Part shown: positions 1-7,590 of the stretch, piece by piece
Numbering within the stretch: position 1 is the first letter of the stretch
Layout: each line of letters opens with the position of its first letter
Source: Thalassospira sp. MCCC 1A03138
GTDB lineage: Bacteria > Pseudomonadota > Alphaproteobacteria > Rhodospirillales > Thalassospiraceae
Length of the DNA stretch: 64,000 bases
Assembly: GCF_002115785.1 (NCBI RefSeq)
Contig: NZ_JFJY01000003.1
Location: 62,001 to 126,000, forward strand
Direction: 5' to 3'
Program-made: the position numbers and the translations under genes
Notes under the pieces: generated by a model
What the model saw: the letters and a program-made list of their open reading frames with translations, nothing else
Told to the model about the DNA's origin: nothing
Database searches by the model: none

Positions 1-1
1 T

Positions 2-934
2 CTGCGAATGATCGCGGGCCTTGAAAGCATTACAAATGGCGAGATCAAAATCGATGACCGGGTTGTCAACAATGTTGCGCCGGCTGATCGTGACATCGCG
101 ATGGTGTTTCAGAACTATGCGCTTTATCCGCATATGACCAACTATGCCAATATGGCGTATGGTCTTAAAAATCGCGGATACAGCAAGGTGGAAATCGACA
201 CCCGCGTTCGAGATGCCGCCAAGATTCTTCAGCTTGACGATTATCTGGAACGCAAACCGCAGCAGCTTTCGGGCGGGCAGCGCCAGCGTGTGGCAATGGG
301 GCGTGCAATTGTACGCGAACCAAAGGTTTTTCTGTTTGATGAGCCGCTGTCGAACCTTGATGCAAAGCTTCGTGTCGATATGAGGCTTGAGATCAAGAAC
401 CTTCAGCAACGTCTTGGAATTACGTCGGTTTATGTGACGCATGATCAGGTCGAAGCCATGACACTGGCAGATCGCCTGATTGTCATGAATGCCGGCGTTG
501 CCGAACAAATTGGTACGCCGATTGAAATATATGAAAAACCGGCCAGCCTCTTTGTCGCGAGCTTCATCGGATCGCCGTCAATGAACTTCCTGAACGGGAC
601 GGTTTCGGATGACAAAAGCCACGTCGTTATCGGCGATGGCAGCAAGATCAATCTTGATCATCAGATCGAGTCCGGCCGAGAACTGGTGGTCGGAGTCCGT
701 CCAGAACACTTTACCCTGACTGTCGATGGCAGTGGTGCATTGAAGGCCAGGGTTCGAATGATTGAATCGCTTGGTGCAGAAACGCTGGTCTATCTTGAAT
801 TCGGTGAAAAAAATGAAAGTGTAACGTTGCGCATGCAGGGCACGCATCAGTTTGCCAAAGGACAGGAACTGGCACTTGCGACCACAACTGATCTGGTGCA
901 TCTGTTTGACAGGGACAGTGGCAAGCGTCTCTGA
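2..934 (+). CDS. ugpC: sn-glycerol-3-phosphate-type ABC transporter ATP-binding protein UgpC (5' partial)
   Basis: ATPase subunit of a MalK/UgpC-family importer, acting at the inner face of the cytoplasmic membrane. The gene begins before the window: the first visible codons read LRMIAGLE, the stretch that follows Walker A, which is therefore missing. Visible are the Q-loop ([11 protein letters not shown]), the signature LSGGQRQR, Walker B (VFLFDEP), the D-loop (SNLDAKLR), the switch histidine (YVTHDQ) and a C-terminal TOBE region. The stretch [19 protein letters not shown] and the following SFIGSPSMN resemble UgpC more than MalK; glycerol-3-phosphate as substrate is therefore likely but inferred. 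The permeases and binding protein would lie upstream, outside the window. A strong terminator follows. Confidence 0.88.
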   Translation: MRMIAGLESITNGEIKIDDRVVNNVAPADRDIAMVFQNYALYPHMTNYANMAYGLKNRGYSKVEIDTRVRDAAKILQLDDYLERKPQQLSGGQRQRVAMGRAIVREPKVFLFDEPLSNLDAKLRVDMRLEIKNLQQRLGITSVYVTHDQVEAMTLADRLIVMNAGVAEQIGTPIEIYEKPASLFVASFIGSPSMNFLNGTVSDDKSHVVIGDGSKINLDHQIESGRELVVGVRPEHFTLTVDGSGALKARVRMIESLGAETLVYLEFGEKNESVTLRMQGTHQFAKGQELALATTTDLVHLFDRDSGKRL

Positions 935-979
935 TCTTGATTTGATCTCTGGTCCGTCGCAAGACGGTCTGCAGCGGCG

Positions 980-1014
980 GCCCCGGAGCGTCTATCGTGC
1001 CGGGGCTGTTTTTT
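980..1014 (+). terminator. Rho-independent terminator after ugpC
   Basis: GCCCCGG (980-986) pairs with CCGGGGC (1000-1006) across a 13-nt loop, followed by a run of T at 1009-1014. It ends the ugp transcript. Confidence 0.8.
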
Positions 1015-1107
1015 ATGACGGAAGGAATGCGTAACCGGGTTAATTTTGTCCTTGTTTCGATACAGCCAAGCAGGTAGTTCCTTGGCCATACAATGCAGGA
1101 GCATCAT

Positions 1108-1581
1108 GTGAACGCCGAACAGAAACAGGTTCTTTATCAGGAAGCTGAAAAAGAACTGGTCAGCATCACCGAGGGTGAAACCAATGTCACCGCGTTGATG
1201 GCGACAATCAGCTGTATTCTTGCGCAAAAGTTCGACTATTATTTCTGGACTGGCTTCTATATCGTTGATCCAGCGAAAGAAAATGAGCTGGTCGTCGGGC
1301 CTTATCAGGGGACTTTGGGGTGCCTGCGCATTCCGTTTGGTCGCGGTGTTTGCGGCACAGCTGCTGCGACGCTTAAAACCCAGGTTGTTAAAGATGTTCA
1401 CGCTTTTTCGGGGCATATCGCCTGTGACAGCCGATCGAACTCCGAGATTGTCGTGCCGGTGCTGAATGCGCAAGGACAGTTGATTGCGGTGCTCGACGTC
1501 GATAGTGTCGAGACTGGTTCGTTCGACGAGACTGATCGCATCGCACTTGAAACTTTAATGCAGCGCATTTTTGCGCAATGA
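1108..1581 (+). CDS. msrC: Free methionine-(R)-sulfoxide reductase (GAF domain, fRMsr)
   Basis: Cytoplasmic enzyme that reduces free L-methionine-(R)-sulfoxide to methionine. The protein is essentially one GAF domain of about 157 residues, the usual length. The three family cysteines are present: C72 and C82 in GCLRIPFGRGVCG and C106 in GHIACDSRSNSE, the last being the catalytic position in the family. I chose GTG at 1108 because AGGAG at 1097-1101 sits 6 nt upstream and the N-terminus then aligns in length with E. coli MsrC; an in-frame ATG at 1093 would place that Shine-Dalgarno inside the gene. It lies between the ugpC terminator and ssb and is probably transcribed alone. Confidence 0.9.
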   Translation: MNAEQKQVLYQEAEKELVSITEGETNVTALMATISCILAQKFDYYFWTGFYIVDPAKENELVVGPYQGTLGCLRIPFGRGVCGTAAATLKTQVVKDVHAFSGHIACDSRSNSEIVVPVLNAQGQLIAVLDVDSVETGSFDETDRIALETLMQRIFAQ

Positions 1582-1591
1582 TAACTCACCA

Positions 1592-1609
1592 GTTTCGTTC
1601 ATACGAAAC
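1592..1609. repeat. Inverted repeat upstream of ssb
   Basis: GTTTCGT (1592-1598) and ACGAAAC (1603-1609) form a perfect 7-bp inverted repeat around TCAT, about 30 nt before the ssb start and just after the msrC stop. It could be an operator for ssb or a weak terminator for msrC. It does not match the alphaproteobacterial LexA direct repeat GTTC-N7-GTTC. Confidence 0.4.
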
Positions 1610-1640
1610 GGCGGACAACACAAACTTTGGAAGATAACCC

Positions 1641-2165
1641 ATGGCTGGCAGTGTCAATAAAGTCATTCTCGTCGGGAACCTCGGCCGCGATCCTGAAATT
1701 CGTTTCACCCAGGCTGGCAAAAAGATTGCCAATTTCAGCATTGCGACCTCGGAACAGTGGCGAGACCGCCAGTCGGGCGAGCGTCGCGAGCGCACCGAAT
1801 GGCATCGCATCGTCGTTTTCAACGAAGGTTTGGCCGATGTGGTCGAACGCTTTGTGAAAAAAGGCAGCAAGCTTTATATCGAAGGCCAGCTTCGCACCCG
1901 CAAATGGCAGGGGCAGGACGGCAAGGACAATTACACCACTGAAATCGTGCTTGAAGGCTTCAACTCGAACCTGACCATGCTCGACAACCGCGGCGAAGGC
2001 GGCGGCATGGGTGGTGGTGGCGCAAGCTCTGGCGGCAGCTATGGATCGGACAATGGTGGCGGTTATGGCGGCGGATCGGATGCCGGTTGGGGCAATGGTA
2101 GCTCGTCAGGCGGCGGTTCTGCACCTGCCGGAGCACCGGACCTTGATGACGAAATTCCGTTCTAA
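1641..2165 (+). CDS. ssb: Single-stranded DNA-binding protein
   Basis: Binds and protects single-stranded DNA during replication, recombination and repair and recruits partners through its tail. The 174-residue protein has the OB fold in about residues 1-112 ([21 protein letters not shown], with TEWHRIVVF and [11 protein letters not shown]), a glycine/serine-rich linker at about 118-165 and the conserved acidic tip DLDDEIPF at the C-terminus. GGAAG about 7 nt before ATG 1641 is a plausible ribosome site. A terminator follows directly, so this is a single-gene unit or the end of one. Confidence 0.97.
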   Translation: MAGSVNKVILVGNLGRDPEIRFTQAGKKIANFSIATSEQWRDRQSGERRERTEWHRIVVFNEGLADVVERFVKKGSKLYIEGQLRTRKWQGQDGKDNYTTEIVLEGFNSNLTMLDNRGEGGGMGGGGASSGGSYGSDNGGGYGGGSDAGWGNGSSSGGGSAPAGAPDLDDEIPF

Positions 2166-2191
2166 GACGCGATTGGTTGCAAGACTTGTTG

Positions 2192-2228
2192 ATGCCCTCG
2201 GGAACCTGCTTTTCCGGGGGCATTTTTG
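2192..2228 (+). terminator. Terminator after ssb
   Basis: ATGCCCTCGGGAA pairs, with a wobble and a small mismatch, with TTCCGGGGGCAT across a short loop, followed by TTTTTGTT. Confidence 0.7.
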
Positions 2229-2313
2229 TTCATGCCAGAAGAGTGCATTTGAAATAAGCCTCCCAGCCTATCTTCCGGTTCCCAGCCTCGCATCTGTGAA
2301 AAGTAGCATTCCC

Positions 2314-3186
2314 ATGACATCGAATGGCAAGTTGACCCTTGATTTCATAAAACAGCAGGCAGAAGAAGAACAGCTAATGCCGACGAACTTCAAGCAGGTG
2401 AAGCTGACAAAGAAGTTTCTGTTGCCGCACGCCCGGGAATTGCAAGACGACATGCTACGTCTGAGATTGCAGTTTGATCGTGAGTTTGATCAGGCCGAGC
2501 ACCCGAAAAAAGGCGAATATCCCAAGGGATACTGCTATGAAATCACCAAAGGCGTCAAAGAGCTTTTGGAGCATGAGTTGCAGGCACCAAAGACCTTGGG
2601 GATTGGCGCGTTACGAGACTTTTGTCTGAATGGTGGAATAGCCAAACGTGTTTGGGGCAATCTTCGACACGAATATTTTCAGAATGCTTTCCAGTTCGGC
2701 GATCTTTATGTCGATGTTTCCAATGACACAGTGACGATCACCAAGCCAAAGGTGGAAATCCTTCCGCTGGCCAAAGCCCGCTTCTATTCGATCTCGGACT
2801 ATGACGCCTATGCCGGGCTCGCTGAGAAATACTGGAAGGGTAATATCTATCCAAACCGGCTTTTGCCTGAATTGGCCGTTATGTTTCCGATCTTCTTTGT
2901 TTCGGCGGACGGGAAGCTCGAAGCGCACGCGAATTACCAGACGATCCTGTATCGCAACATGCAACTCGATTTTGCGTTAGCGGAGAGGTTCCTGACCAAG
3001 GGCAGGTTTCAAGATCGGGTGTTGCCTGAAAACCATGCCAAACGCCTGATATCCGAGTTTGGCGGTCTTGAAATGCCGGTATCAAATGATGACCTTAAAA
3101 GACACTTCGCCACCGCCCGGCAAAGCGAATTACGTCTGGATGCTGTTCGTTGTCAATTGCTGCTTGATCAGGCGCGAGCAATTTGA
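2314..3186 (+). CDS. Hypothetical protein, 290 aa
   Basis: Not recognised. The frame is open from 2011, but the part before 2314 overlaps the ssb coding sequence and its terminator and has low-complexity composition, so ATG 2314 (MTSNGKLTLDFIKQQ) is the best start although no strong Shine-Dalgarno is visible. The product is soluble in character, without a signal peptide or membrane segments, and mixed alpha/beta. It is basic and lysine-rich at the N-terminus, with a compact central part (GGIAKRVWGNLRHEYF, then DLYVDVSNDTVTITKPKVEI). I see no catalytic motif I can name. Codon usage matches its neighbours, so it looks like a real chromosomal gene rather than a recent acquisition. Confidence 0.65.
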   Translation: MTSNGKLTLDFIKQQAEEEQLMPTNFKQVKLTKKFLLPHARELQDDMLRLRLQFDREFDQAEHPKKGEYPKGYCYEITKGVKELLEHELQAPKTLGIGALRDFCLNGGIAKRVWGNLRHEYFQNAFQFGDLYVDVSNDTVTITKPKVEILPLAKARFYSISDYDAYAGLAEKYWKGNIYPNRLLPELAVMFPIFFVSADGKLEAHANYQTILYRNMQLDFALAERFLTKGRFQDRVLPENHAKRLISEFGGLEMPVSNDDLKRHFATARQSELRLDAVRCQLLLDQARAI

Positions 3187-3289
3187 AATTGTCGTAACTT
3201 CAAACATATAATGTGTTCGTTTGAACATTTGCGCGGTATTCAAATCCGGGAATATAAATTTGGTCGGACCGATCTTTGGTAACCCGGAC

Positions 3290-3709
3290 ATGGGTAGAAA
3301 CTACATCGTGCAGGACTGTGTCTATGCCGTCATCCTCAACGATGCCGGTGAGGTTGCGGTTGCGCGCACGCCCAAAGGCGTGGTTCTCATCGGGGGCGGG
3401 GTCGAGCGTGGCGAAAGTGAGCGTGATGCCTTGCATCGCGAAGCATATGAAGAATCCGGTTACAGGATAGATATTCGCAATCGTCTTGGAATTGCTTCAC
3501 AATATGTCAGCAATTTTACCAAAGGCCGGTTTCGGCTCAAGCGTGGTGTATTCTTCCTGTGCGAGTTCACCGAACGACTTGGGCCGCCGGTTGAACCGGA
3601 TCATGAACTGATCTGGCTTGCCTATGATGATGCGCATCAAAAATTGATCCGGCCATTTCATCGTTGGGCGCTTGAAGTAGGATTTGCGGGAGAGCAGGAA
3701 TCGCCTTAA
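3290..3709 (+). CDS. NUDIX hydrolase
   Basis: Hydrolyses a nucleoside diphosphate linked to some moiety; the substrate cannot be read from sequence. The Nudix box is complete: G-x5-E-x7-REAYEESGY, within [20 protein letters not shown] (about residues 37-60). ATG 3290 gives a 139-residue single-domain protein; an in-frame TTG at 3221 would add 23 residues (NICAVFKSG...) unlike Nudix N-termini. Its stop codon overlaps that of the convergent YchJ gene by three bases. Possible roles are nucleotide-pool sanitation or cofactor turnover. Confidence 0.85.
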   Translation: MGRNYIVQDCVYAVILNDAGEVAVARTPKGVVLIGGGVERGESERDALHREAYEESGYRIDIRNRLGIASQYVSNFTKGRFRLKRGVFFLCEFTERLGPPVEPDHELIWLAYDDAHQKLIRPFHRWALEVGFAGEQESP

Positions 3710-4215
3710 CCGCAACACTTTTTATATTTCTTGCCCGAACCACAAGGGCAGGGATCATTGCGACCTGAATTTCCGGAACCAACCACATTTTTTGACGTTT
3801 CTCGTTCTGGAAATTCGCCATCTATATAAATCCACTTTCCGTTCCGGCGTTCAAACCGGGATCGTTCATGCAGGACGTGATCAGCACCCCCGTCGCTAAA
3901 CCTAGCGACGAATTCGACAATACCCTTCTGATCAAGAATACCGCCCTTGTCGGTGGCAATGATTTCCAATCCAGTCCATTCGGTTTTGTCAGTACTTATC
4001 TGATTCGGATCAAATGCCGATGCCTTTTCCGGCGCGAGTGTTGCCAGAAGATAATCCGCGTCACGACAAACAAATGCGCAATATCGAGAGCGCATCAATT
4101 GTTCAGCAGTTGCCGCCTTTCTGATCCCTGCGAGGATTGCCCCGCAGCAATTGCCGAAACTTTCACCTTTTCCACAGGGGCAGGCGCTTATGGTGCTGGG
4201 CTTATGCACTGGCAC
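3706..4215 (-). CDS. YchJ-family protein with N- and C-terminal SEC-C motifs
   Basis: A 169-residue member of the YchJ/UPF0225 family. It carries two SEC-C zinc motifs: [14 protein letters not shown] at residues 12-25 and [13 protein letters not shown] at the extreme C-terminus. Between them is the NTF2-like YchJ core ([23 protein letters not shown], then TEWTGLEI and a HERSRF segment). The SEC-C motif resembles the zinc tail of SecA and is thought to mediate protein or ribosome contacts; the cellular role of YchJ is unknown. It is transcribed towards the NUDIX gene, and the two stop codons share TTAA at 3706-3709. Confidence 0.9.
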   Translation of the reverse strand: MPVHKPSTISACPCGKGESFGNCCGAILAGIRKAATAEQLMRSRYCAFVCRDADYLLATLAPEKASAFDPNQISTDKTEWTGLEIIATDKGGILDQKGIVEFVARFSDGGADHVLHERSRFERRNGKWIYIDGEFPERETSKNVVGSGNSGRNDPCPCGSGKKYKKCCG

Positions 4216-4400
4216 TTTGTAACTGTCCCTTGGTCATATAAGTCATTGGCGTCCAAACTCACCGTCGATGTCGTATTCTATCTGCGGCATTAGGAGCGTA
4301 TACGGCCAGTCACACATTCAACCTGCAACGAATGGCGTAAAACGCTATAAAAAACAATCAGGGTGCCTTCTTTTTGCCGCATATCGATTTTAGCGTAATT

Positions 4401-4416
4401 TTATCAGCGTTGATAA
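4401..4416. repeat. Inverted repeat TTATCA-GCGT-TGATAA
   Basis: A perfect 6-4-6 inverted repeat in the ychJ-rpoH intergenic region. The geometry is like that of an operator for a dimeric regulator such as an FNR-type protein (consensus TTGAT-N4-ATCAA), but the half-sites differ, so the regulator is unknown. Confidence 0.35.
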
Positions 4417-4498
4417 TTCCCGACTGCATTTATCGGGTAAATTATGTAAAATGCTGATATTGAAAGTTAAATATAGCTGAAATCCAGTCAGGTTTATC

Positions 4499-4528
4499 TT
4501 GACGAATTTAGTCGGGTTTAGATATATT
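4499..4528 (+). promoter_or_regulatory. Candidate sigma70 promoter, upstream rpoH leader
   Basis: TTGACG (4499-4504) and TATATT (4523-4528) are separated by 18 bp. A start near 4535 would give an approximately 305-nt leader before rpoH that contains the hairpin-rich GC segment and the small ORF at 4629. Confidence 0.5.
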
Positions 4529-4628
4529 AACTTTTGCGGGTGGGGGCCCAATGGCACCGCCGGATAATGTTCCGGCCTAATGGCGGACATGTAAATTGTC
4601 GATTTGCTTCGAGGAAGGAAGAGACACG

Positions 4629-4670
4629 ATGAATATACGTTATCTTTGCGTCTGCTGTCCTCTCCCATAG
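4629..4670 (+). CDS. Candidate 13-aa cysteine-rich leader peptide
   Basis: ATG 4629 opens a 13-codon frame, MNIRYLCVCCPLP, ending at TAG 4668-4670. A strong purine-rich ribosome site (AGGAAGGAAGAG) lies about 6 nt upstream, much better than those of many larger genes here. Three of four consecutive codons (TGC GTC TGC TGT) encode cysteine, and the stop codon is inside the hairpin at 4664-4680. It could be an attenuation-type leader peptide sensing cysteine or redox state, or a spurious frame. There is no direct evidence of translation. Confidence 0.4.
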   Translation: MNIRYLCVCCPLP

Positions 4671-4680
4671 GGCCTATGGG
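4664..4680. repeat. Short palindrome at the end of the small ORF
   Basis: CCCATAGGGCCTATGGG is an inverted repeat with 8-bp arms around a single central base. It overlaps the last codons and stop of the 13-aa ORF. As RNA it can form only about a 7-bp stem with a tight loop, so it may instead be a DNA operator. Confidence 0.45.
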
Positions 4681-4732
4681 ATGAATTTGCGACCGGGCAG
4701 AACCATTTCCCAAAATGACTACCGGTCGTCCA

Positions 4733-4748
4733 TGTGATTTAAATCACA
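4733..4748. promoter_or_regulatory. CRP-family operator upstream of rpoH
   Basis: TGTGATTTAAATCACA is a perfect 16-bp palindrome that matches the CRP consensus TGTGA-N6-TCACA at every specified base. It ends 2 bp before the -35 box of the proximal rpoH promoter. Its centre lies about 43 bp upstream of the predicted start, close to the class II activator position (-41.5). Which CRP/FNR-family member binds is unknown. Confidence 0.65.
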
Positions 4749-4749
4749 A

Positions 4750-4777
4750 CTGACAGTGTTTGCGCGTCATCTAAAGT
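4750..4777 (+). promoter_or_regulatory. Candidate proximal rpoH promoter
   Basis: CTGACA (4750-4755) and TAAAGT (4772-4777) with a 16-bp spacer. The -35 box matches 5 of 6 consensus positions and the -10 box 4 of 6, a weak promoter as expected of one that depends on an activator at the adjoining palindrome. The predicted start is near 4784. Confidence 0.45.
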
Positions 4778-4839
4778 CTGTTTGAATTCGTAGGAAGAAT
4801 TGTCAGGCGTGGTGCGTAAACCTCTCTGGAGGACATGAT

Positions 4840-5709
4840 ATGAGCACTATTAAATTACCTGCAGTACCGCAGGACGATGGTTTCTCCGGCTACCTGAGAC
4901 AGGTCTGGAAGTTTCCGATGCTCAGCGTAGACGAAGAATATATGCTTGCACGCCGCTATCACGAGCATGATGACACCGATGCAGCTCACAAGCTGGTCAC
5001 AAGTCACTTGCGTCTTGTTGCTAAAATTGCTTTTGGTTATCGTGGCTATGGCTTGCCAATGGCCGATCTGGTGGCCGAGGGCAATACCGGCTTGATGCGG
5101 GCTGTTCAGAAATTCGATCCGGAGCGTGGCTTCCGTCTGTCGACCTATGCAATGTGGTGGATTAAAGCAGCTGTGACCGAATACATCCTTCACAGCTGGT
5201 CGATGGTTAAACTCGGTACGATGGCTGCACAGAAAAAGCTGTTCTTCAGCCTGCGTAAAGCCAAAAAGCAACTTAACATCTATGACAATGGCGAACTGTC
5301 ACCCGAACAGGCAGATGCCGTTGCCGAGAAACTTGGCGTGACCGGTAAAGAAGCGCTTGAAATGAACCGTCGCCTTGCAGCGCGTGATTTCTCGCTTAAC
5401 ACACCAATGCCGAAAGACGAAGGCATGGAGTATCTTGATACTCTGTCGTCTGATGCACCAAGCCCGGAAAGCATCGTTGCAGATGCCGAGGAACGTGTTT
5501 TACATAACGACATGCTGAAAAGCGCGATGGGTGAGTTGCCAGAGCGCGAGCGTGAGATTATCGAAGCCCGTTTCCTGAGTGATGATCCGATTACGCTTGA
5601 AAAACTTGGCGAACGCTTTGGCGTAAGTCGCGAACGTGTGCGTCAGCTTGAGGCGCGCGCATTCAAAAAAATTCAGGAATCTGTTCTGACGCAGCATGCT
5701 GCGGCGTGA
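4840..5709 (+). CDS. rpoH: RNA polymerase heat-shock sigma factor RpoH (sigma-32)
   Basis: Directs RNA polymerase to heat-shock and other stress promoters. The 289-residue protein is the normal length. Region 2 contains HLRLVAKIAFGYRGYGLP and the core-binding/-10 recognition segment GFRLSTYAMWWIKAAVTEYI. The RpoH box (QKKLFFSLRK, about residues 131-140) separates it from RpoD-type factors, and region 4 ends in a helix-turn-helix (LEKLGERFGVSRERVRQLEARAFKKIQ). TCTGGAGGAC precedes ATG 4840. Upstream elements suggest at least two promoters, one with a CRP-type site. A symmetric terminator separates it from the convergent NUDIX gene. Confidence 0.97.
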   Translation: MSTIKLPAVPQDDGFSGYLRQVWKFPMLSVDEEYMLARRYHEHDDTDAAHKLVTSHLRLVAKIAFGYRGYGLPMADLVAEGNTGLMRAVQKFDPERGFRLSTYAMWWIKAAVTEYILHSWSMVKLGTMAAQKKLFFSLRKAKKQLNIYDNGELSPEQADAVAEKLGVTGKEALEMNRRLAARDFSLNTPMPKDEGMEYLDTLSSDAPSPESIVADAEERVLHNDMLKSAMGELPEREREIIEARFLSDDPITLEKLGERFGVSRERVRQLEARAFKKIQESVLTQHAAA

Positions 5710-5730
5710 TCAGATTTCTACTAATCAATC

Positions 5731-5763
5731 AAAAGGCGGCATCTTCTGATGTCGCCTTTTTGT
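5731..5763. terminator. Bidirectional terminator between rpoH and NUDIX gene
   Basis: AAAAGGCG-G-CAT and ATG-T-CGCCTTTT form a long stem with one internal mismatch, followed by T residues on the plus strand; the A run gives a T run on the minus strand. It serves both convergent genes. Confidence 0.8.
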
Positions 5764-5780
5764 TTTCGTGAGGGTTGAGT

Positions 5781-6224
5781 TTACCGACGTAAAGCGCGCG
5801 AACGGGTAATCATGTCTTTGGTTTTGCCCCAAAGCTGGTAGTCATCAAGCTGCACGAAAGGCACCCAGCGGGCATCGGCAGCATCACCGCCAGCCTTTAA
5901 ATCGGTTTCTTGTGCTTCGGCGACGAAGTCGATCAGGGTATAGTGATATTGAACCTGCCCATTGCCATCTGGCGTGATTAGGTCGATTGTATCAATCAGA
6001 ACCGGGGTTGATACGATGATACCGGCTTCCTCCAGGACTTCTCGCCTAACCGCATCACGCAATGTTTCACCAAGCTCCTGTGCGCCGCCGGGAATGCTCC
6101 AACTGCCTTTACTTGGCGCCTTGCCCCGTTTGATCAGCAAAACATTTTCTTCATTCCAAATAACAGCACCAACTCCGATGATCGGCCTAGCAAGGTAATC
6201 TCGCTTATCGTCGATATCAGACAT
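5781..6224 (-). CDS. NUDIX hydrolase
   Basis: A 147-residue MutT/ADP-ribose-pyrophosphatase-like hydrolase. The Nudix box G-x5-E-x7-REVLEEAG is complete in GGAQELGETLRDAVRREVLE (about residues 45-67). The N-terminal RPIIGVGAVIWNEENVLLIKR is typical of the family. Two ATGs lie close together; ATG 6224 (MSDIDDKRDY) is preferred because GAGG lies just upstream. The start overlaps the end of the next small gene (stop at 6217), indicating translational coupling. The substrate is unknown; a housecleaning or NADH/ADP-ribose role is possible. Confidence 0.85.
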   Translation of the reverse strand: MSDIDDKRDYLARPIIGVGAVIWNEENVLLIKRGKAPSKGSWSIPGGAQELGETLRDAVRREVLEEAGIIVSTPVLIDTIDLITPDGNGQVQYHYTLIDFVAEAQETDLKAGGDAADARWVPFVQLDDYQLWGKTKDMITRSRALRR

Positions 6225-6483
6225 CGCCCTCATCTTCTATGTCTTCATCCGGATCAGGAACGTCATGGGCGACTTTTCCTGTCATTTCCCGCGCCCTTAT
6301 GGCAGGTCGGCCAAGAAACTGATCTTCGGATTCCGGACGCAAAGACATCACGAAATCGACTGCCGGCGCGTCACCCAGGGCAAATTGCCGTGCAGTTTCA
6401 TAATCGGGCGCTGTTACCTTCGCTGTGCGGATACCGACAGAGCCATTATCATCGTATATGTATTCAACAATCCAGACCTGCAA
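6217..6483 (-). CDS. Small hypothetical protein (88 aa) coupled to NUDIX gene
   Basis: Not recognised. The protein starts MQVWIVEYIYDDNGSVGIRT, consistent with one small alpha/beta domain, and ends in an acidic tail (DPDEDIEDEGDV). No cysteine pairs, signal peptide or membrane segment. Its last codons overlap the start of the NUDIX gene, so the two are expressed together. AGGAG about 6 nt before the ATG (complement of 6484-6495) supports the start. A function linked to the NUDIX enzyme is only a guess from position. Confidence 0.7.
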   Translation of the reverse strand: MQVWIVEYIYDDNGSVGIRTAKVTAPDYETARQFALGDAPAVDFVMSLRPESEDQFLGRPAIRAREMTGKVAHDVPDPDEDIEDEGDV

Positions 6484-6682
6484 AACAACTCCTTTTCAAT
6501 GGCGGTTGATGCCGCCTGTTTTGTTTGGTTGCGCCACAAACTTGAATGCTGCTATCACTCTATAAATGGGAATTTCCCAGCTTAATAGTCGCAGCATTGC
6601 CATACTGTTAATGACAAATGGTGAATGCAAATATGTATTACAGGTCAAAAGATGTAATGCGACGTCTCTTCACAGGTGATCA

Positions 6683-7531
6683 ATGACCGCCAATCACGAT
6701 AACCAGCATGATTCGGATAGCGAAAACGCCGGACATGCCCTTCCCAGTCCGGGCTTTTTTGCCCGTGTGCGTGCCTATTTTCTGACAGGCGTTCTCGTCA
6801 GTGCGCCACTTGTTATAACATTTGGTCTGGCATGGTGGTTTATAGAATTCGTCGACAGTAAGGTCATGCCGCTGATTCCGGGGCATTACAACCCGGTCTA
6901 TTACCTGCCCGAAGGTTATCAGGAATACGGTATCCCGGGATTTGGTTTGTTGGTGATCCTGATTTTCATTACGGTTGTCGGCTGGTTCACAACCAACTTT
7001 GCCGGACGCGCGCTGATCAAGCTTTATGAACGTATTCTGGCCCGTATTCCTGCGGTTCGCAGCATTTATGGTGCGGTCAAACAGATACTTGAAACGGTGC
7101 TTGCCAATCAGTCAAATGCATTCCGTCAGGCTGTTTTGCTGGAATATCCGCGCCGCGGCATGTGGGCTATTGGCTTTATTACCGGAGAGACAAAGGGTGA
7201 AGTGCAGAGCCTGACGGAAGATACGGTTATCAATATCTTTTTACCAACCACACCAAACCCGACATCGGGATTCCTTTTGTTCGTGCCACGCCGGGATATC
7301 GTGATCCTTGATATGACGGTCGAAGAGGCGATCAAAATGGTTATGTCAGGTGGGATTGTCACGCCACCTGATCGTCGCAGTGCCGAACTTCAGGCCAAGC
7401 CGCGTGTTTCCGCAAAGACATACGAAGACGTCGATGTTCTGCGTGAAAAAGAAAACATACCGGTTCTGGTTTCCAGACATCCCGAACCGGGGAACGAGAA
7501 TACCGATGACAAAAGCCGCGAGGATGCGTAA
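6683..7531 (+). CDS. DUF502 family membrane protein
   Basis: A 282-residue inner-membrane protein of the DUF502 family, function unknown. A short hydrophilic N-terminus is followed by a membrane segment at about 33-55 (YFLTGVLVSAPLVITFGLAWW) and another at about 90-112 (GFGLLVILIFITVVGWFTTNF). The soluble region holds the family motif IPAVRSIYGAVKQILETVL and a beta-rich part (MWAIGFITGETKGEV, then TTPNPTSGFLLFVPRRDIVIL). The C-terminal ~50 residues are hydrophilic and probably disordered. It is a single gene ending at a strong symmetric terminator shared with recG. Confidence 0.85.
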   Translation: MTANHDNQHDSDSENAGHALPSPGFFARVRAYFLTGVLVSAPLVITFGLAWWFIEFVDSKVMPLIPGHYNPVYYLPEGYQEYGIPGFGLLVILIFITVVGWFTTNFAGRALIKLYERILARIPAVRSIYGAVKQILETVLANQSNAFRQAVLLEYPRRGMWAIGFITGETKGEVQSLTEDTVINIFLPTTPNPTSGFLLFVPRRDIVILDMTVEEAIKMVMSGGIVTPPDRRSAELQAKPRVSAKTYEDVDVLREKENIPVLVSRHPEPGNENTDDKSREDA

Positions 7532-7550
7532 AGCGGTTTAATGGAAAACA

Positions 7551-7590
7551 AACAACAAGGGCGCCGCAATTTGCAAGCGCCCTTGTTGTT
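7551..7590. terminator. Bidirectional terminator between DUF502 gene and recG
   Basis: AACAACAAGGGCGC (7551-7564) pairs perfectly with GCGCCCTTGTTGTT (7577-7590) around a 12-nt loop. The recG stop codon overlaps its right edge. Confidence 0.75.

Larger units (their letters stand above)
4216..4839. other. 624-bp gene-free regulatory region upstream of rpoH
   Basis: This is the longest gene-free stretch in the window. It must hold the ychJ promoter (left end, minus strand) and the rpoH control region. Listed separately are an inverted repeat, two sigma70-like promoters, a small ORF, a hairpin and a CRP-type palindrome. The AT-rich left half (4300-4520) gives way to a GC-rich structured segment at 4536-4590, where CCGCC...GGCGG encloses GCCGGA-loop-TCCGGC. 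Confidence 0.75.

Noticed and set aside
847-1473. 208-aa minus-strand frame over msrC
   Set aside because: Antisense to a clear fRMsr gene and crosses the ugpC terminator.
1592-1609. LexA/SOS box for ssb
   Set aside because: The repeat does not fit GTTC-N7-GTTC, the known alphaproteobacterial form; kept only as an unnamed inverted repeat.
2011-2313. Upstream extension of the 290-aa hypothetical protein
   Set aside because: It overlaps the ssb coding sequence and terminator and has low-complexity composition (M/A-rich shadow of the Gly-rich linker).
4390-4713. 107-aa minus-strand frame in the rpoH upstream region
   Set aside because: No ribosome site, no domain, atypical residue composition; it runs across promoter and palindrome elements.
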